Positions 50,902 through 59,333 of a DNA stretch of 64,000 bases are shown here, piece by piece. This DNA is from DASWOJ01 sp964242415. Its GTDB lineage: Bacteria > Pseudomonadota > Alphaproteobacteria > Acetobacterales > Acetobacteraceae. Location: assembly GCA_964242415.1 (NCBI GenBank), contig CAXTAT010000020.1, positions 1-64,000 on the forward strand, read 5' to 3'. The position numbers and the translations under genes were made by a program. Every line of letters begins with the position of its first letter. Position 1 is the stretch's first letter. A model generated the notes under the pieces. The model saw only the letters and a list, made by a program, of their open reading frames with translations, was not told the origin of the DNA and did no database searches.

Positions 50902-52046
50902 CTGACCAGTGCCGCCGTGCGGATGCGGCGGTAAACCAAGTCCGGCGCCGGGCCATCCGCCAGCGCATCCGAAGCCGCGACGGCATCCGCCATCAAGGAA
51001 TGGTGCGGCGACAAGGCGCAGGCCGGGTCGGTGGCGGAGGCGTCGCCGGTCAGCGCCAGCGCCTGGCAGCGGCAGCCGCCCCAATCGATCTCGCGCTGGT
51101 CGCAGGACCGGCACGGCTCCGGCATCCAGTCGGTGCCGCGGAACCGCGCGAAGCCCGGGTCGTCGTGCCAGACCGCCGCCAGGCTGGTGGTGCGGACCGA
51201 GGGGAAGTGGATGCCCGTCAGCGTCTCCGCGGCATGGCAGGGCAACGCCAGGCCGGACGGGGTAATGTTGATGATCCGCCGCGCCCAGCCGCCCATGCAC
51301 GCCTTCGGGCGCGCGGCGTAATAATCGGGAACAACGTAGTCGATGGTGATGCGCCCGCGCAGGTCGGCACGGGCCTGCACGACGGCGGCGTTGGCCTGCT
51401 CCAACTGCGCGCGGCTTGGCATCAGGGCGGCGCGGTTGACCAGGCCCCAGCCATAGTACTGGACGTGCGCGACCTCGATCCGGCTGGCGCCGATCTCCTG
51501 GCCCAAGGCCAGCATCTCCGGCAGGCGATCCAGGTTCTGCCGGTGCACGACGAAGTTGGCGGTCAGCGGCAGCCCGGCCTCGCGGATCAGCCGCGCCACC
51601 ACCAGCTTGCGCGCATGGCCGTTGCGGTATCCGCCGATGCGGTCCGCCTGCGCCGCGTCCGCATCCTGGAAGCTGAGCTGCACATGGTCCAGCCCCGCCT
51701 GCGCCAACGCGCCCAGCGACCCGGCGTCCAGCATGACGCCGGAGGTGATCAGGTTGCTATACAACCCGACCGACGCAGCATGGCGCACCAACTCCAGCAG
51801 GTCGCGCCGCGCCGTCGGCTCACCACCGGAGAAGTGGACCTGCAGCACGCCAAGCGCCGCCGCCTCATCCAGCACGCGCATCCAGGTTGCGGTGCCCAGC
51901 TCGGTCGCCGCGCGCTCCAACTCCAGCGGGTTGGCGCAGTACGGGCACTGCAGCGGGCATCGGTGCGTCAACTCCGCCAACAGGGCCAGCGGCGGCTCGA
52001 TGCGGGGGACGGCCGGCAGCGCCGGGATCGGCAGCACTTGGTTCAC
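50898..52046 (-). CDS. pqqE: PqqE, radical SAM PqqA peptide cyclase
   Basis: A 382-residue radical-SAM enzyme that links Glu16 and Tyr20 of PqqA. The iron-sulphur motif is Cys30-x3-Cys34-x2-Cys37 (HRCPLQCPYC), and the C-terminal SPASM-like part has CMGGWARRIINITPSG and CRSCDQREIDWGGCRCQA. The GTG start overlaps pqqD (GTGA), which fits the tight PqqD-PqqE interaction. A longer frame upstream only overlaps pqqD and is not real. Confidence 0.95.
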   Translation of the reverse strand: MNQVLPIPALPAVPRIEPPLALLAELTHRCPLQCPYCANPLELERAATELGTATWMRVLDEAAALGVLQVHFSGGEPTARRDLLELVRHAASVGLYSNLITSGVMLDAGSLGALAQAGLDHVQLSFQDADAAQADRIGGYRNGHARKLVVARLIREAGLPLTANFVVHRQNLDRLPEMLALGQEIGASRIEVAHVQYYGWGLVNRAALMPSRAQLEQANAAVVQARADLRGRITIDYVVPDYYAARPKACMGGWARRIINITPSGLALPCHAAETLTGIHFPSVRTTSLAAVWHDDPGFARFRGTDWMPEPCRSCDQREIDWGGCRCQALALTGDASATDPACALSPHHSLMADAVAASDALADGPAPDLVYRRIRTAALVR

Positions 52047-52321
52047 AGCCGGATTGCTCCCTTGTCCGCCAGGTCTCGCAGCATCGCCTCGACATCCACG
52101 GCGATCACCTCGCGCGGCGCGGCGAACCGCTCGGCCAGGGCGTCGATGATCTCCGGCACGCTCCGCACGCCATCGACCAGATGGAGCACTTCCACCCCGG
52201 TCTCGTCCAGCAGAAACAGCCGCTCCGGCGCCAGCACCACCCAGGCGTTGCGCACCGGATCGTGCCGCAGCCGAAAGCCGCGGTTGAACGTCGGAACGGC
52301 CGCGAGGGCGACGTCCGTCAT
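52043..52321 (-). CDS. pqqD: PqqD, peptide chaperone
   Basis: A 92-residue protein with the typical winged-helix-type sequence (FRLRHDPVRNAWVVLAPERL) and hydrophobic helix (VPEIIDALAERFAAP). It binds the PqqA precursor and presents it to PqqE. It overlaps pqqC by ATGA and pqqE by GTGA. Confidence 0.93.
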   Translation of the reverse strand: MTDVALAAVPTFNRGFRLRHDPVRNAWVVLAPERLFLLDETGVEVLHLVDGVRSVPEIIDALAERFAAPREVIAVDVEAMLRDLADKGAIRL

Positions 52322-53049
52322 GCCGGCACGAAGGCGCCCGGCGGCACCCGGCCCGGCTCGACATAGGCATAGTGCAGCGCATCAAGTTGCGACCACAGCA
52401 CGTCGCACTTGAAGCGCAGCGCGGCCAGCACGCCCTCCTGCGCCGCCCGGGTGCGGGCGTGCTCGTCGATGTAAGCCAAGGCGAAATCAACGTCCTTCGG
52501 CGCCTGGGTCATGCGGGGGGCGAAGTACGCCAGGGTGTCCTGCGTCACGAAGTCGTAGTGGGTCAGCATGCCCGACACGCGCTCGGCGATGATCGTCGGC
52601 GAGAACATTTCTGTGAGTGAGGACGCGATGGCGTCGAGGATGCTGCGGTCGCGCACGAAGGCGACATAAGCGTCCACGGCGAACCGGGTGCCGGGCAGGA
52701 TGCCGGAGGTGCTCTCGACATAGGCGCGGTCCAGCCCAACGCCCTCGGCCAGCTTGAGCCAGCGGGCCACGCCGCCGAGGCCGGGTCCGGTGCCGTCGTG
52801 GTCGTCCAGCCGGCTGCGCCAGGCCCGGCGCAGGTCGGCGGTGGGCAGGCGGGCCAGCAGGGTCGCGTCCTTGGCGGGGATGCGGCTCTGGTAGTAGTAG
52901 CGGTTCAGCGCCCACGCCTGCACCTGGCCGCGGTTCAGCCGGCCGTCGTGCAGCATGCGGTGGAACGGGTGGTGGATGTGGTAACGCTCGTCGCCGATGG
53001 CGTTCAGCGCCGCTCGAAGGTCGGCAGGGGACAGCAGGCGGTCGCTCAT
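52318..53049 (-). CDS. pqqC: PqqC, pyrroloquinoline-quinone synthase
   Basis: A 243-residue all-helical oxidase for the last step, ring closure and eight-electron oxidation to PQQ. Family sequences are visible (IHHPFHRMLHDGRLNRGQVQ, ALNRYYYQSRIPAKDA, LTHYDFVTQDTLAYF). Overlaps pqqB by ATGA. Confidence 0.95.
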   Translation of the reverse strand: MSDRLLSPADLRAALNAIGDERYHIHHPFHRMLHDGRLNRGQVQAWALNRYYYQSRIPAKDATLLARLPTADLRRAWRSRLDDHDGTGPGLGGVARWLKLAEGVGLDRAYVESTSGILPGTRFAVDAYVAFVRDRSILDAIASSLTEMFSPTIIAERVSGMLTHYDFVTQDTLAYFAPRMTQAPKDVDFALAYIDEHARTRAAQEGVLAALRFKCDVLWSQLDALHYAYVEPGRVPPGAFVPA

Positions 53050-53966
53050 AGGGCAAGCTCCATCCCGTCATACGCCACGTCCCACCCGGCCGCGGCGACC
53101 AGCGCCCGTTCGGGGGAGTCGTCCAACAGAATCGGGTTCGAGTTGTTGATGTGCAGCAGCACCCGTTGCCGCACCTCCAGGCCGTCGAAGGCCGCCAAGG
53201 TGCCGTGCGGGCCGGAAACGCTCATGTGGCCCATGCGCTGCCCGGTCTTCGGACCCAGCCCGGCGCGGACCATCTCGTCATCGGTCCACAGCGTGCCGTC
53301 GAAGAACACCGCCGCCGCACCGCGCAGGCGATCCGCCAGCCGGGGCGTCATGGCGGCGCAGCTTGGGATGAAGAACAGGGTGTCGGCGCCATCGCTGACC
53401 GCGCAGCCGACGGTCTGGTCGGTTTCACCGAGCTCAGGTGTCGCGCCGGGCTGCTCCAAGTACAGCGGCACCTTGCCCGGCACCGCAAACAGCGTGATCG
53501 TTAAGCCGCTCGGGCGCCCGTTGGGCAGCGGCACCGGACAGGGCGTATCGAGGCCAACCGGCTGGCGCATGACGATCTCCCGCGACAGCACCTCAAACAC
53601 CGGATTGGCGTCAAGGACGGAGTGGACCTGCGGGGTGGCGAGGACGGTGAACGCCTGGCGCTCGCGCAAGGTCAGCAATCCGGCGATTGCATCGACATCG
53701 CCGCCCGTCAGCACGACGGCGGCAATCGGCGAGGACCGCAGGCCGTCCTGCGGCTGCATTGCCGGCGTCTGCTCAATTTGCTGGCGCAGGTCCGGAGAGG
53801 CGTTCAGCACGACCCAATTGCGGTCATCGGCGCTGACGGCCAGCGACGCCTGAGTGCGGGGGCGGGCAGCGGGGTCACCGGATCGCGCACGGCGGCATCC
53901 CGTAGCATTGGAGTTCCATTGCGGGAACGCACCGCCAGCAGCGGCGCCGAGCACGACAGCGCGCAT
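53046..53966 (-). CDS. pqqB: PqqB, metallo-beta-lactamase-fold PQQ biosynthesis protein
   Basis: A 306-residue protein beginning RAVVLGAAAGGAFPQWN, with the CRRAR segment and the LTGGDVDAIAGLLTLRE strand that corresponds to the metal region of the fold. PqqB hydroxylates the Tyr of the cross-linked PqqA-derived intermediate. Translation starts about 100 bp after pqqA, across a hairpin. Confidence 0.94.
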   Translation of the reverse strand: MRAVVLGAAAGGAFPQWNSNATGCRRARSGDPAARPRTQASLAVSADDRNWVVLNASPDLRQQIEQTPAMQPQDGLRSSPIAAVVLTGGDVDAIAGLLTLRERQAFTVLATPQVHSVLDANPVFEVLSREIVMRQPVGLDTPCPVPLPNGRPSGLTITLFAVPGKVPLYLEQPGATPELGETDQTVGCAVSDGADTLFFIPSCAAMTPRLADRLRGAAAVFFDGTLWTDDEMVRAGLGPKTGQRMGHMSVSGPHGTLAAFDGLEVRQRVLLHINNSNPILLDDSPERALVAAAGWDVAYDGMELAL

Positions 53967-53997
53967 GGGATGATAACCCGAATGGAATGGTGGGTCG

Positions 53998-54028
53998 GCT
54001 CATCCCAAGGCCATTGCCCGGGATGAGC
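53998..54028 (-). promoter_or_regulatory. Hairpin between pqqA and pqqB
   Basis: GCTCATCCC and GGGATGAGC form a perfect 9-bp stem around a 13-nt loop in the pqqA-pqqB gap. No U-tract follows. It would fit partial termination or stabilisation of a pqqA-only transcript, giving more precursor peptide than enzymes. Confidence 0.65.
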
Positions 54029-54068
54029 GTTCCAGTCGCGCCGGCTCTGCAGACGGCGCTTAGCGCGC

Positions 54069-54152
54069 CTACTTCTTCAGGTCAGCGCAAGCATAGGAGT
54101 TAATTTCCGCGCCGAGAGCAATCTCGACAATCTTCGGGTTCTTCCAAGCCAT
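54069..54152 (-). CDS. pqqA: PqqA, PQQ precursor peptide
   Basis: A 27-residue peptide ending EINSYACADLKK. Glu16 and Tyr20, which are cross-linked into PQQ, are present with the normal three-residue spacing. GGAGG lies 5-6 nt upstream of the ATG. First gene of pqqABCDE. Confidence 0.95.
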   Translation of the reverse strand: MAWKNPKIVEIALGAEINSYACADLKK

Positions 54153-54330
54153 CGTAACCTCCAGTTTTTCGTTGCAGCCAAAGCGAAGTATGCGAGCCGG
54201 CGGTCGGAAGTCAAGACGCGGTTGGCGCATAACGACAGCGTAGCTCACAACTCTGTGTTGCAATCCAAGCGGAAAGACCGGACGATTAGCCCGTTGCAGT
54301 AGCAACCAAAGCAAAATGAGGGGGAACGCA

Positions 54331-54858
54331 ATGCTGCTACGATCCAACCTAGTCCTGGGCCTGTCGGCCCTCTGCCTCGCCGCCGCCGTTGCACCGGCGG
54401 CCGCCATTGCCGGGCCATGCTCGGACGGAATCGCCGAACTGGGCCGCAAGCTGGCGCCGAGCGCAAGCCTCGGCCCGGTGACGACCGGCACGGTATCCGG
54501 CACCGCCCCCACCGCATCGCCGCAGCCCAATGCACCCACCGCCAGCGGTACGTCGGCTGACGCCCATGTGGGAGGGACCGCCGGAACGAAGGAGGCGAAC
54601 GCCGCTGTCGGCAACCTCGTCGCCACTTCATCGCAGGATGTGCGCCGGCAACAGGAGGGCCTGCCGACCGCCGCTGCCGTCGCTGCTGCCGGGTCGGGCA
54701 AGTCGGTCGAGACCACGCCGAGCCAGGCCAGCTCGCAAGGGCCAGACGACCGCATGTCGCAGGCGAAGATGGAGTTGGAAAAGGCCCGCATGCTGGACCA
54801 GAACGGCGACCAGTCCTGTCATGCGTCGCTGGACCGCACCCGGCAGCTTATGAACTAG
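54331..54858 (+). CDS. Exported low-complexity hypothetical protein
   Basis: A 175-residue protein with a signal peptide (LVLGLSALCLAAAVAPAAAI). The middle is Ala/Thr/Ser/Pro-rich and probably disordered, and the end is a charged helix with a Cys (KMELEKARMLDQNGDQSCHA). GAGGGGG precedes the ATG. It is divergent from pqqA with about 180 bp between. No family is recognised. Confidence 0.6.
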   Translation: MLLRSNLVLGLSALCLAAAVAPAAAIAGPCSDGIAELGRKLAPSASLGPVTTGTVSGTAPTASPQPNAPTASGTSADAHVGGTAGTKEANAAVGNLVATSSQDVRRQQEGLPTAAAVAAAGSGKSVETTPSQASSQGPDDRMSQAKMELEKARMLDQNGDQSCHASLDRTRQLMN

Positions 54859-55004
54859 GGCCTGCTGTCAATCTGGGGCTGGGTTGCGCCGTCCGGTCCG
54901 GGTCAAGGCATATCGACCCGGCCGGACCAGGCTGCTGCGATGGCAAGGTGTCTATGACGGTCGATGACAACCGATAGGGGACCCCTGTTCCGGACGAAGT
55001 AGGC

Positions 55005-55847
55005 ATGTCGGGGCAGGGGCCGCAGAGGGTGACCGGACTGATTGCTGCGGCCCTTCGCCAGCGTCGCGCCACACCCGGCGTTGGGGTCGAGGCCGGACCT
55101 CGCCGTGACCGTGCTGCATGGCTCGGGCGGATCGGTCCCGTGTTCATGCTGGTTCTTGCCTGGGAGATTGCCGCCAGGCTGATCGGCAGCCGGCTGTTCC
55201 CACCCTTCAGCGCCGTGCTGGCTGCGCTGATGCACGAGGCGGCGTCCGGCGCCCTGGCTCGCAACCTTGGCATCACGCTTTGGCGCGTTGCCTGCGCCTT
55301 CGTGCTGGCGATGGTGCTGGGCAGCCTGCTCGGCCTCGCCATGGGCCGGTGGCGCCTGCTGGACCGGGCGCTGGACAGCTTGCTGATTGCCCTGCTCAAC
55401 CTGCCGGCGGTGGTCAGCATCGTGCTGATCTACGTCTGGTTCGGCCTGAGCGAGTGGACCGCCATCGCCGCCGTCGCGCTCAACAAGCTGCCGAGCACGG
55501 CGGTGACGGTGCGGGAGGGCGCACGGGCGCTGGACCAGGGCCTGATCGACATGGCCCGCAGCTTCCGCATGGGGCGCGGGGCGGTGCTGCGGCATGTCGT
55601 GCTGCCGCAGCTCTACCCCTACTTGTTCGCGTCGGCGCGGTCCGGCCTGGCGCTGATCTGGAAAATCGTGCTGGTGGCGGAACTGCTGGGCCGCAGCGAC
55701 GGCGTGGGATTTCAAATCCAGGTGTACTTCCAACTGTTCGACGTGACCGGCATCCTCGCATACACGCTGGCGTTCATCGCCGTGGTGCAGGTGATTGAGT
55801 GGGGTGCCCTGCAACCGTTGGAGCGACGGGCCAACCGGTGGCGGTGA
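55005..55847 (+). CDS. ABC transporter permease, SsuC/TauC type
   Basis: A 280-residue inner-membrane protein with about six spans and the EAA-type loop (EGARALDQGLIDMARSFRMG) that docks the ATPase. It is related to nitrate/taurine/sulphonate permeases and overlaps the ATPase gene by GTGA. The best candidate binding protein is at 36830. Confidence 0.85.
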   Translation: MSGQGPQRVTGLIAAALRQRRATPGVGVEAGPRRDRAAWLGRIGPVFMLVLAWEIAARLIGSRLFPPFSAVLAALMHEAASGALARNLGITLWRVACAFVLAMVLGSLLGLAMGRWRLLDRALDSLLIALLNLPAVVSIVLIYVWFGLSEWTAIAAVALNKLPSTAVTVREGARALDQGLIDMARSFRMGRGAVLRHVVLPQLYPYLFASARSGLALIWKIVLVAELLGRSDGVGFQIQVYFQLFDVTGILAYTLAFIAVVQVIEWGALQPLERRANRWR

Positions 55848-56536
55848 TCCTGGACGTGGAGATCACCCGCCGCGCGGTGCCGGCGCGCGGCGGGCCGCGG
55901 ACTGTGATCGAGGACCTGCGGTTCAGCCTGGGCGAGGACGAGATCGTGGCACTCGTCGGCCCCTCCGGCTGTGGCAAGACGACGCTGCTGCGGCTGATAG
56001 GCGGGCTAGATCGGGGCTTCGAGGGACGGATCGCCTGGGCTGGCGGCGCCGCGCCACGCATCGGCACAGTGTTCCAGGAGCCGCGGCTGTTACCCTGGCG
56101 CACGGTCCGCCAGAACATCGCCCTGGTCCATCCGCCCGACCCACCCGCTGCCGAGGCGCTGCTGGCGTTGCTGGGCCTCGCCGCCTATGCCGACCTGTAT
56201 CCCCCGGCGCTGTCCCTGGGCATGGCCCGCCGGGCCGCCATCGCCCGCGCCTTCGCCATCCAGCCCGCCGTGCTGCTGCTGGACGAGCCGTTCGTCTCGC
56301 TCGATCCCGCGATGGCGGAGCAGGGCAGGGAGGTGCTGGCCGAAGCTTGGCGCACCCGGCGCTGCGCGGCGCTGCTGGTGACGCATGACTTGGCCGAGGC
56401 GGCGTCCCTGGCCGACCGCATCCTGCTGCTGTCCGCCGGGCCGGCCCGCATCGTGCGGGAGGTGGTGGTGCCGGAGGCCAGCCGGCGGCGCGGGATCGCC
56501 GAGGGCGCCCGCACCGCCGCCGCCCTCACTGCTTGA
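55844..56536 (+). CDS. ABC transporter ATP-binding protein, SsuB/TauB type
   Basis: A 230-residue ATPase. Walker A GPSGCGKTT, Walker B LLLDEPFVSLDP and H-loop LLVTHDLAEA are normal, but the signature is LSLGMARRAAIARA rather than LSGGM, a Gly-to-Leu change in the C-loop. The start is GTG at 55844 overlapping the permease stop (GTG at 55838 is also possible). Its 3' end overlaps the convergent cytochrome gene by 11 bp. Confidence 0.85.
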   Translation: MILDVEITRRAVPARGGPRTVIEDLRFSLGEDEIVALVGPSGCGKTTLLRLIGGLDRGFEGRIAWAGGAAPRIGTVFQEPRLLPWRTVRQNIALVHPPDPPAAEALLALLGLAAYADLYPPALSLGMARRAAIARAFAIQPAVLLLDEPFVSLDPAMAEQGREVLAEAWRTRRCAALLVTHDLAEAASLADRILLLSAGPARIVREVVVPEASRRRGIAEGARTAAALTA

Positions 56537-56924
56537 GGGTTTCGAGGTAGGCGATCACGTTCGCCCGGTCCTCGTCCTTCTTCAAGCCGACGAAGATCAT
56601 CCGCGTGCCCGGCACCACGCCGCGGGGATCGACCAGGTAGTGGTCCAACGTCGCTGGGTCCCAGGTGACGTTGTAGGCTTTCATCGGCTCGGAATAGTTG
56701 AAGCTCTCGATGCTGTGCGACGGGCGGCCGACGACTCCGGCGAGGCTCGGACCAATCTTGTTCTCCCCCGCCTTCACCGAGTGGCAGACGGCGCACTTGT
56801 TGAACACGGTCTTGCCCAGCGCGGGATCGCCGGCGGGGTGGTCGTCCTGAGCGAACGCAGGGGGGGCGAACGCCGGGGTGGTGGCCAGGGCAGCCATGGC
56901 CGCAAGTGCTGCAAGGTATCGCAT
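56526..56924 (-). CDS. Class I cytochrome c
   Basis: A 132-residue exported cytochrome (signal ALAAMAALATTPAFAPPAFA). Haem site Cys44-Ala-Val-Cys47-His48, and Met109 in PGTRMIFVGL is the distal ligand, the mitochondrial-type layout. In this setting it may take electrons from XoxG to the terminal oxidase. Convergent with the ABC ATPase gene, sharing 11 bp. Confidence 0.9.
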   Translation of the reverse strand: MRYLAALAAMAALATTPAFAPPAFAQDDHPAGDPALGKTVFNKCAVCHSVKAGENKIGPSLAGVVGRPSHSIESFNYSEPMKAYNVTWDPATLDHYLVDPRGVVPGTRMIFVGLKKDEDRANVIAYLETLKQ

Positions 56925-57120
56925 CGTCTGCTCCCAAGTGCCGCGCATTGCCGCGCGTGCTGCACCGATTATGGGACCGGACCGGGAATTGTCGAGACGC
57001 CGTGGCGAACTCGGGGCGGCCAACTCGGGGCAGCCAACCTGGGCGCGATCTTGCCGCAGGCCCTTTCCGATCCCCCGCCTGGCCCGTAGCATGGCCCGCA
57101 ACATTCAGGGGAGGGCTGCA

Positions 57121-57435
57121 ATGCTGATGGTGTCGGTGATGTATCCGGGTGGCGACGGCGCGCACTTCGACCACGCCTACTACATGGCGACCCACATGCC
57201 GCTGGTGCGCCGGCTGTGGAACCCGATGGGGCTGCAGTCCGACCAGGTGATGACGGGCCTGCCGGGGCCGGATGGGGCGCCATCGGCCTACATGGTGACG
57301 ACGCTGCTGACCTTCGACTCGATGGACAGCTTCAAGGCCGCCGCCGCCCGGCATGGCCAGGAGATCTTTGCCGATATCCCCAACTTCACCGCCGCCACCC
57401 CGGCGCTGCAGTTCAGCCAGCCCGCGGCCCAGTAG
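57121..57435 (+). CDS. EthD-family protein
   Basis: A 104-residue ferredoxin-like alpha/beta protein with the EthD pattern (FDHAYYMATHMPLVRRLW) and the strand ending TTLLTFDSMDSFKAAAARHG. Members form dimers and handle small aromatic or ether substrates, but most are uncharacterised. It is 3 nt upstream of the S-formylglutathione hydrolase gene, so it is expressed with formaldehyde oxidation, and its role there is unknown. Confidence 0.8.
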   Translation: MLMVSVMYPGGDGAHFDHAYYMATHMPLVRRLWNPMGLQSDQVMTGLPGPDGAPSAYMVTTLLTFDSMDSFKAAAARHGQEIFADIPNFTAATPALQFSQPAAQ

Positions 57436-57438
57436 CCG

Positions 57439-58272
57439 ATGGAAACCCGCAGCCAGCACGCCTGCTTCGGCGGCACCATGGGCTTCTATAGCCACACCTC
57501 CACCGCGACCGGGACGGAGATGCGCTTCGGCGTGTTCCAGCCGCCGCAGGCGCAACAGGGGCCTTGCCCGGCGTTGTACTACCTGGCCGGCCTGACCTGC
57601 ACCGAGGAGACATGCGCCATCAAGGCCGGCGCGCAGCGGCTGGCCGCCGAGCACGGGCTGGTGCTGGTCATGCCCGACACCAGCCCACGCGGCCTGGACC
57701 TGCCGGGGGAGGCGGCAAGCTGGGATTTCGGCCTTGCTGCCGGGTTCTACCTGGACGCCACGCAGGCGCCGTGGGCCGGGCACTATCGCATGGCGCAGTA
57801 TGTGACGCGGGAGCTGCCGGCGCTGGTGGAAGCCGGGTTCCCGGTGCGGCCGGACAGGCGCGGGGTGTTCGGCCACTCGATGGGCGGGCACGGTGCGCTG
57901 GTGACGGCGCTGCGCGACCCGGCGCGCTGGCACTCGGTGTCCGCCTTTGCACCCATCTGCAACCCGGCCGCGGTGCCGTGGGGGGAGAAGGCGTTTACCG
58001 GCTACCTCGGCCCGGACCGCGCGGCCTGGGGGGACTGGGACGCCAGCCTGCTGATGCGGACGCGGCCGTATCCCGGGCCGATCCTGGTCGATCAGGGGCG
58101 GGACGATCAGTTCCTGGAGAAGCAACTGCATCCGGAGGCGCTGGAGGCCGCCGCCGCCGCATCCGGCCAGCAGCTTACCCTGCGGCGCCAGCCCGGCGAT
58201 CACAGCTACTGGTTCATCCAGACCTTCATGGGCGACCACATCGCCCACCATGCCAGGGAACTGCTGCGATGA
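57439..58272 (+). CDS. fghA: S-formylglutathione hydrolase
   Basis: A 277-residue esterase-D-type enzyme that hydrolyses S-formylglutathione to formate and glutathione. The nucleophile is Ser147 in FGHSMGGHGA. The Asp (VDQGRDDQFL, near 225) and His (PGDHSYWF, near 255) complete the triad, and LAGLTCTEE is the family's oxyanion-loop region. Shares ATGA with the next gene. Confidence 0.94.
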   Translation: METRSQHACFGGTMGFYSHTSTATGTEMRFGVFQPPQAQQGPCPALYYLAGLTCTEETCAIKAGAQRLAAEHGLVLVMPDTSPRGLDLPGEAASWDFGLAAGFYLDATQAPWAGHYRMAQYVTRELPALVEAGFPVRPDRRGVFGHSMGGHGALVTALRDPARWHSVSAFAPICNPAAVPWGEKAFTGYLGPDRAAWGDWDASLLMRTRPYPGPILVDQGRDDQFLEKQLHPEALEAAAAASGQQLTLRRQPGDHSYWFIQTFMGDHIAHHARELLR

Positions 58273-58643
58273 GGCCCATGCGCCCCCTGGTGCTCGCCGC
58301 GCTCTGCACCCTCGCGCTCCGCATCGGGGCGCCGGCCCTTGCCGCGGAGCGCATGACGTTCTGGAACCTGACCAGCGCCACCATCACCCGCCTCACGATG
58401 GCGCCGGCCGGCACCGCGACATTCGGCCCCGACCAGTGCGCCAACGACCGCGACGGCAGCGTGGACCATGACGAGCGCCTGCGCCTGACCGGCATCGAGC
58501 CGGGCCGCTACGACGTGCAGCTTGTCACCAAGCCAACCCCCACCAAGCCCGCCCGCACCTGCACCATCCGGGATGTCGAGGTGAAGGGCGGCGGCAAGTA
58601 TTCGTTCTCCCTGGCGGACGGCGACTTGACGGCGTGCCAGTAA
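58269..58643 (+). CDS. Exported small beta-rich hypothetical protein
   Basis: A 124-residue protein with a signal peptide (PLVLAALCTLALRIGAPALA) and a mature domain FWNLTSATITRLTMAPAGTA, then YDVQLVTKPTPTKPARTCTI and two or three Cys residues. The start overlaps the fghA stop. No family is recognised, but linkage to fghA suggests a function tied to the methanol genes. Confidence 0.6.
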   Translation: MRPMRPLVLAALCTLALRIGAPALAAERMTFWNLTSATITRLTMAPAGTATFGPDQCANDRDGSVDHDERLRLTGIEPGRYDVQLVTKPTPTKPARTCTIRDVEVKGGGKYSFSLADGDLTACQ

Positions 58644-58686
58644 CCTATTTTGATGTCTGCGTAACGAATACAGAGGGGGGAACAAG

Positions 58687-59259
58687 ATGGCTGTCCTAAT
58701 TCATCCGTCCGTGGACAACGGCATCGCGCCGGCGAAGCCGGACTTTGCCGGCGGCACCCTGACGTGCCACTGCGCGACCGACCCCGTGACCGTTAAGGTC
58801 GATGCGCAGACCGCCTACAACCACGCCTGCGGCTGTTCCAAGTGCTGGAAGCCGGAGGGCGCATTGTTCTCCGTCGTCGCCGTGGTGGGGCGCGACAAGG
58901 TGCACGTGACCGCCAACGAGCAGAAGCTGCACATCGTGGACGAGGCCGCGACCATCCAGCGCCATGCCTGCAGCGGCTGCGGCGTTCACATGTTCGGGCG
59001 GATCGAGAACAAGGACCACCCGTTCTACGGCCTGGACTTCATCCACACCGAGCTGTCGAAGGAGCCGGGCTGGGCGGCGCCGGGCTTCGCGGCCTTCGTG
59101 TCGTCGATCATCGAGCAGGGCGCCCGGCCCGATGGCATGGATGCGGTGCGGGCGCGGCTGCACGAGCTGAAGCTGGAGCCGTACGACTGCCTGTCCCCGC
59201 CGCTGATGGACGCCATCGCCACCCATGTCGCAAAAAGCCGGGGCCTGCTGGCGGCCTGA
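58687..59259 (+). CDS. gfa: Gfa, S-(hydroxymethyl)glutathione synthase
   Basis: A 190-residue zinc protein that speeds the joining of formaldehyde and glutathione. Zinc-binding Cys pattern: Cys27-x-Cys29, Cys48-x-Cys50-x2-Cys53 and Cys95-x2-Cys98, as in the family. GGGGGGAAC precedes the ATG. It is 43 bp downstream of the small exported gene. Confidence 0.93.
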   Translation: MAVLIHPSVDNGIAPAKPDFAGGTLTCHCATDPVTVKVDAQTAYNHACGCSKCWKPEGALFSVVAVVGRDKVHVTANEQKLHIVDEAATIQRHACSGCGVHMFGRIENKDHPFYGLDFIHTELSKEPGWAAPGFAAFVSSIIEQGARPDGMDAVRARLHELKLEPYDCLSPPLMDAIATHVAKSRGLLAA

Positions 59260-59333
59260 TCCACGGCCGCTTTGCCTCTGGCGTCCGCCGCCATTCCGCG
59301 CAACTCTGCCACCAGCGCACTGAGAGGCGCGGG

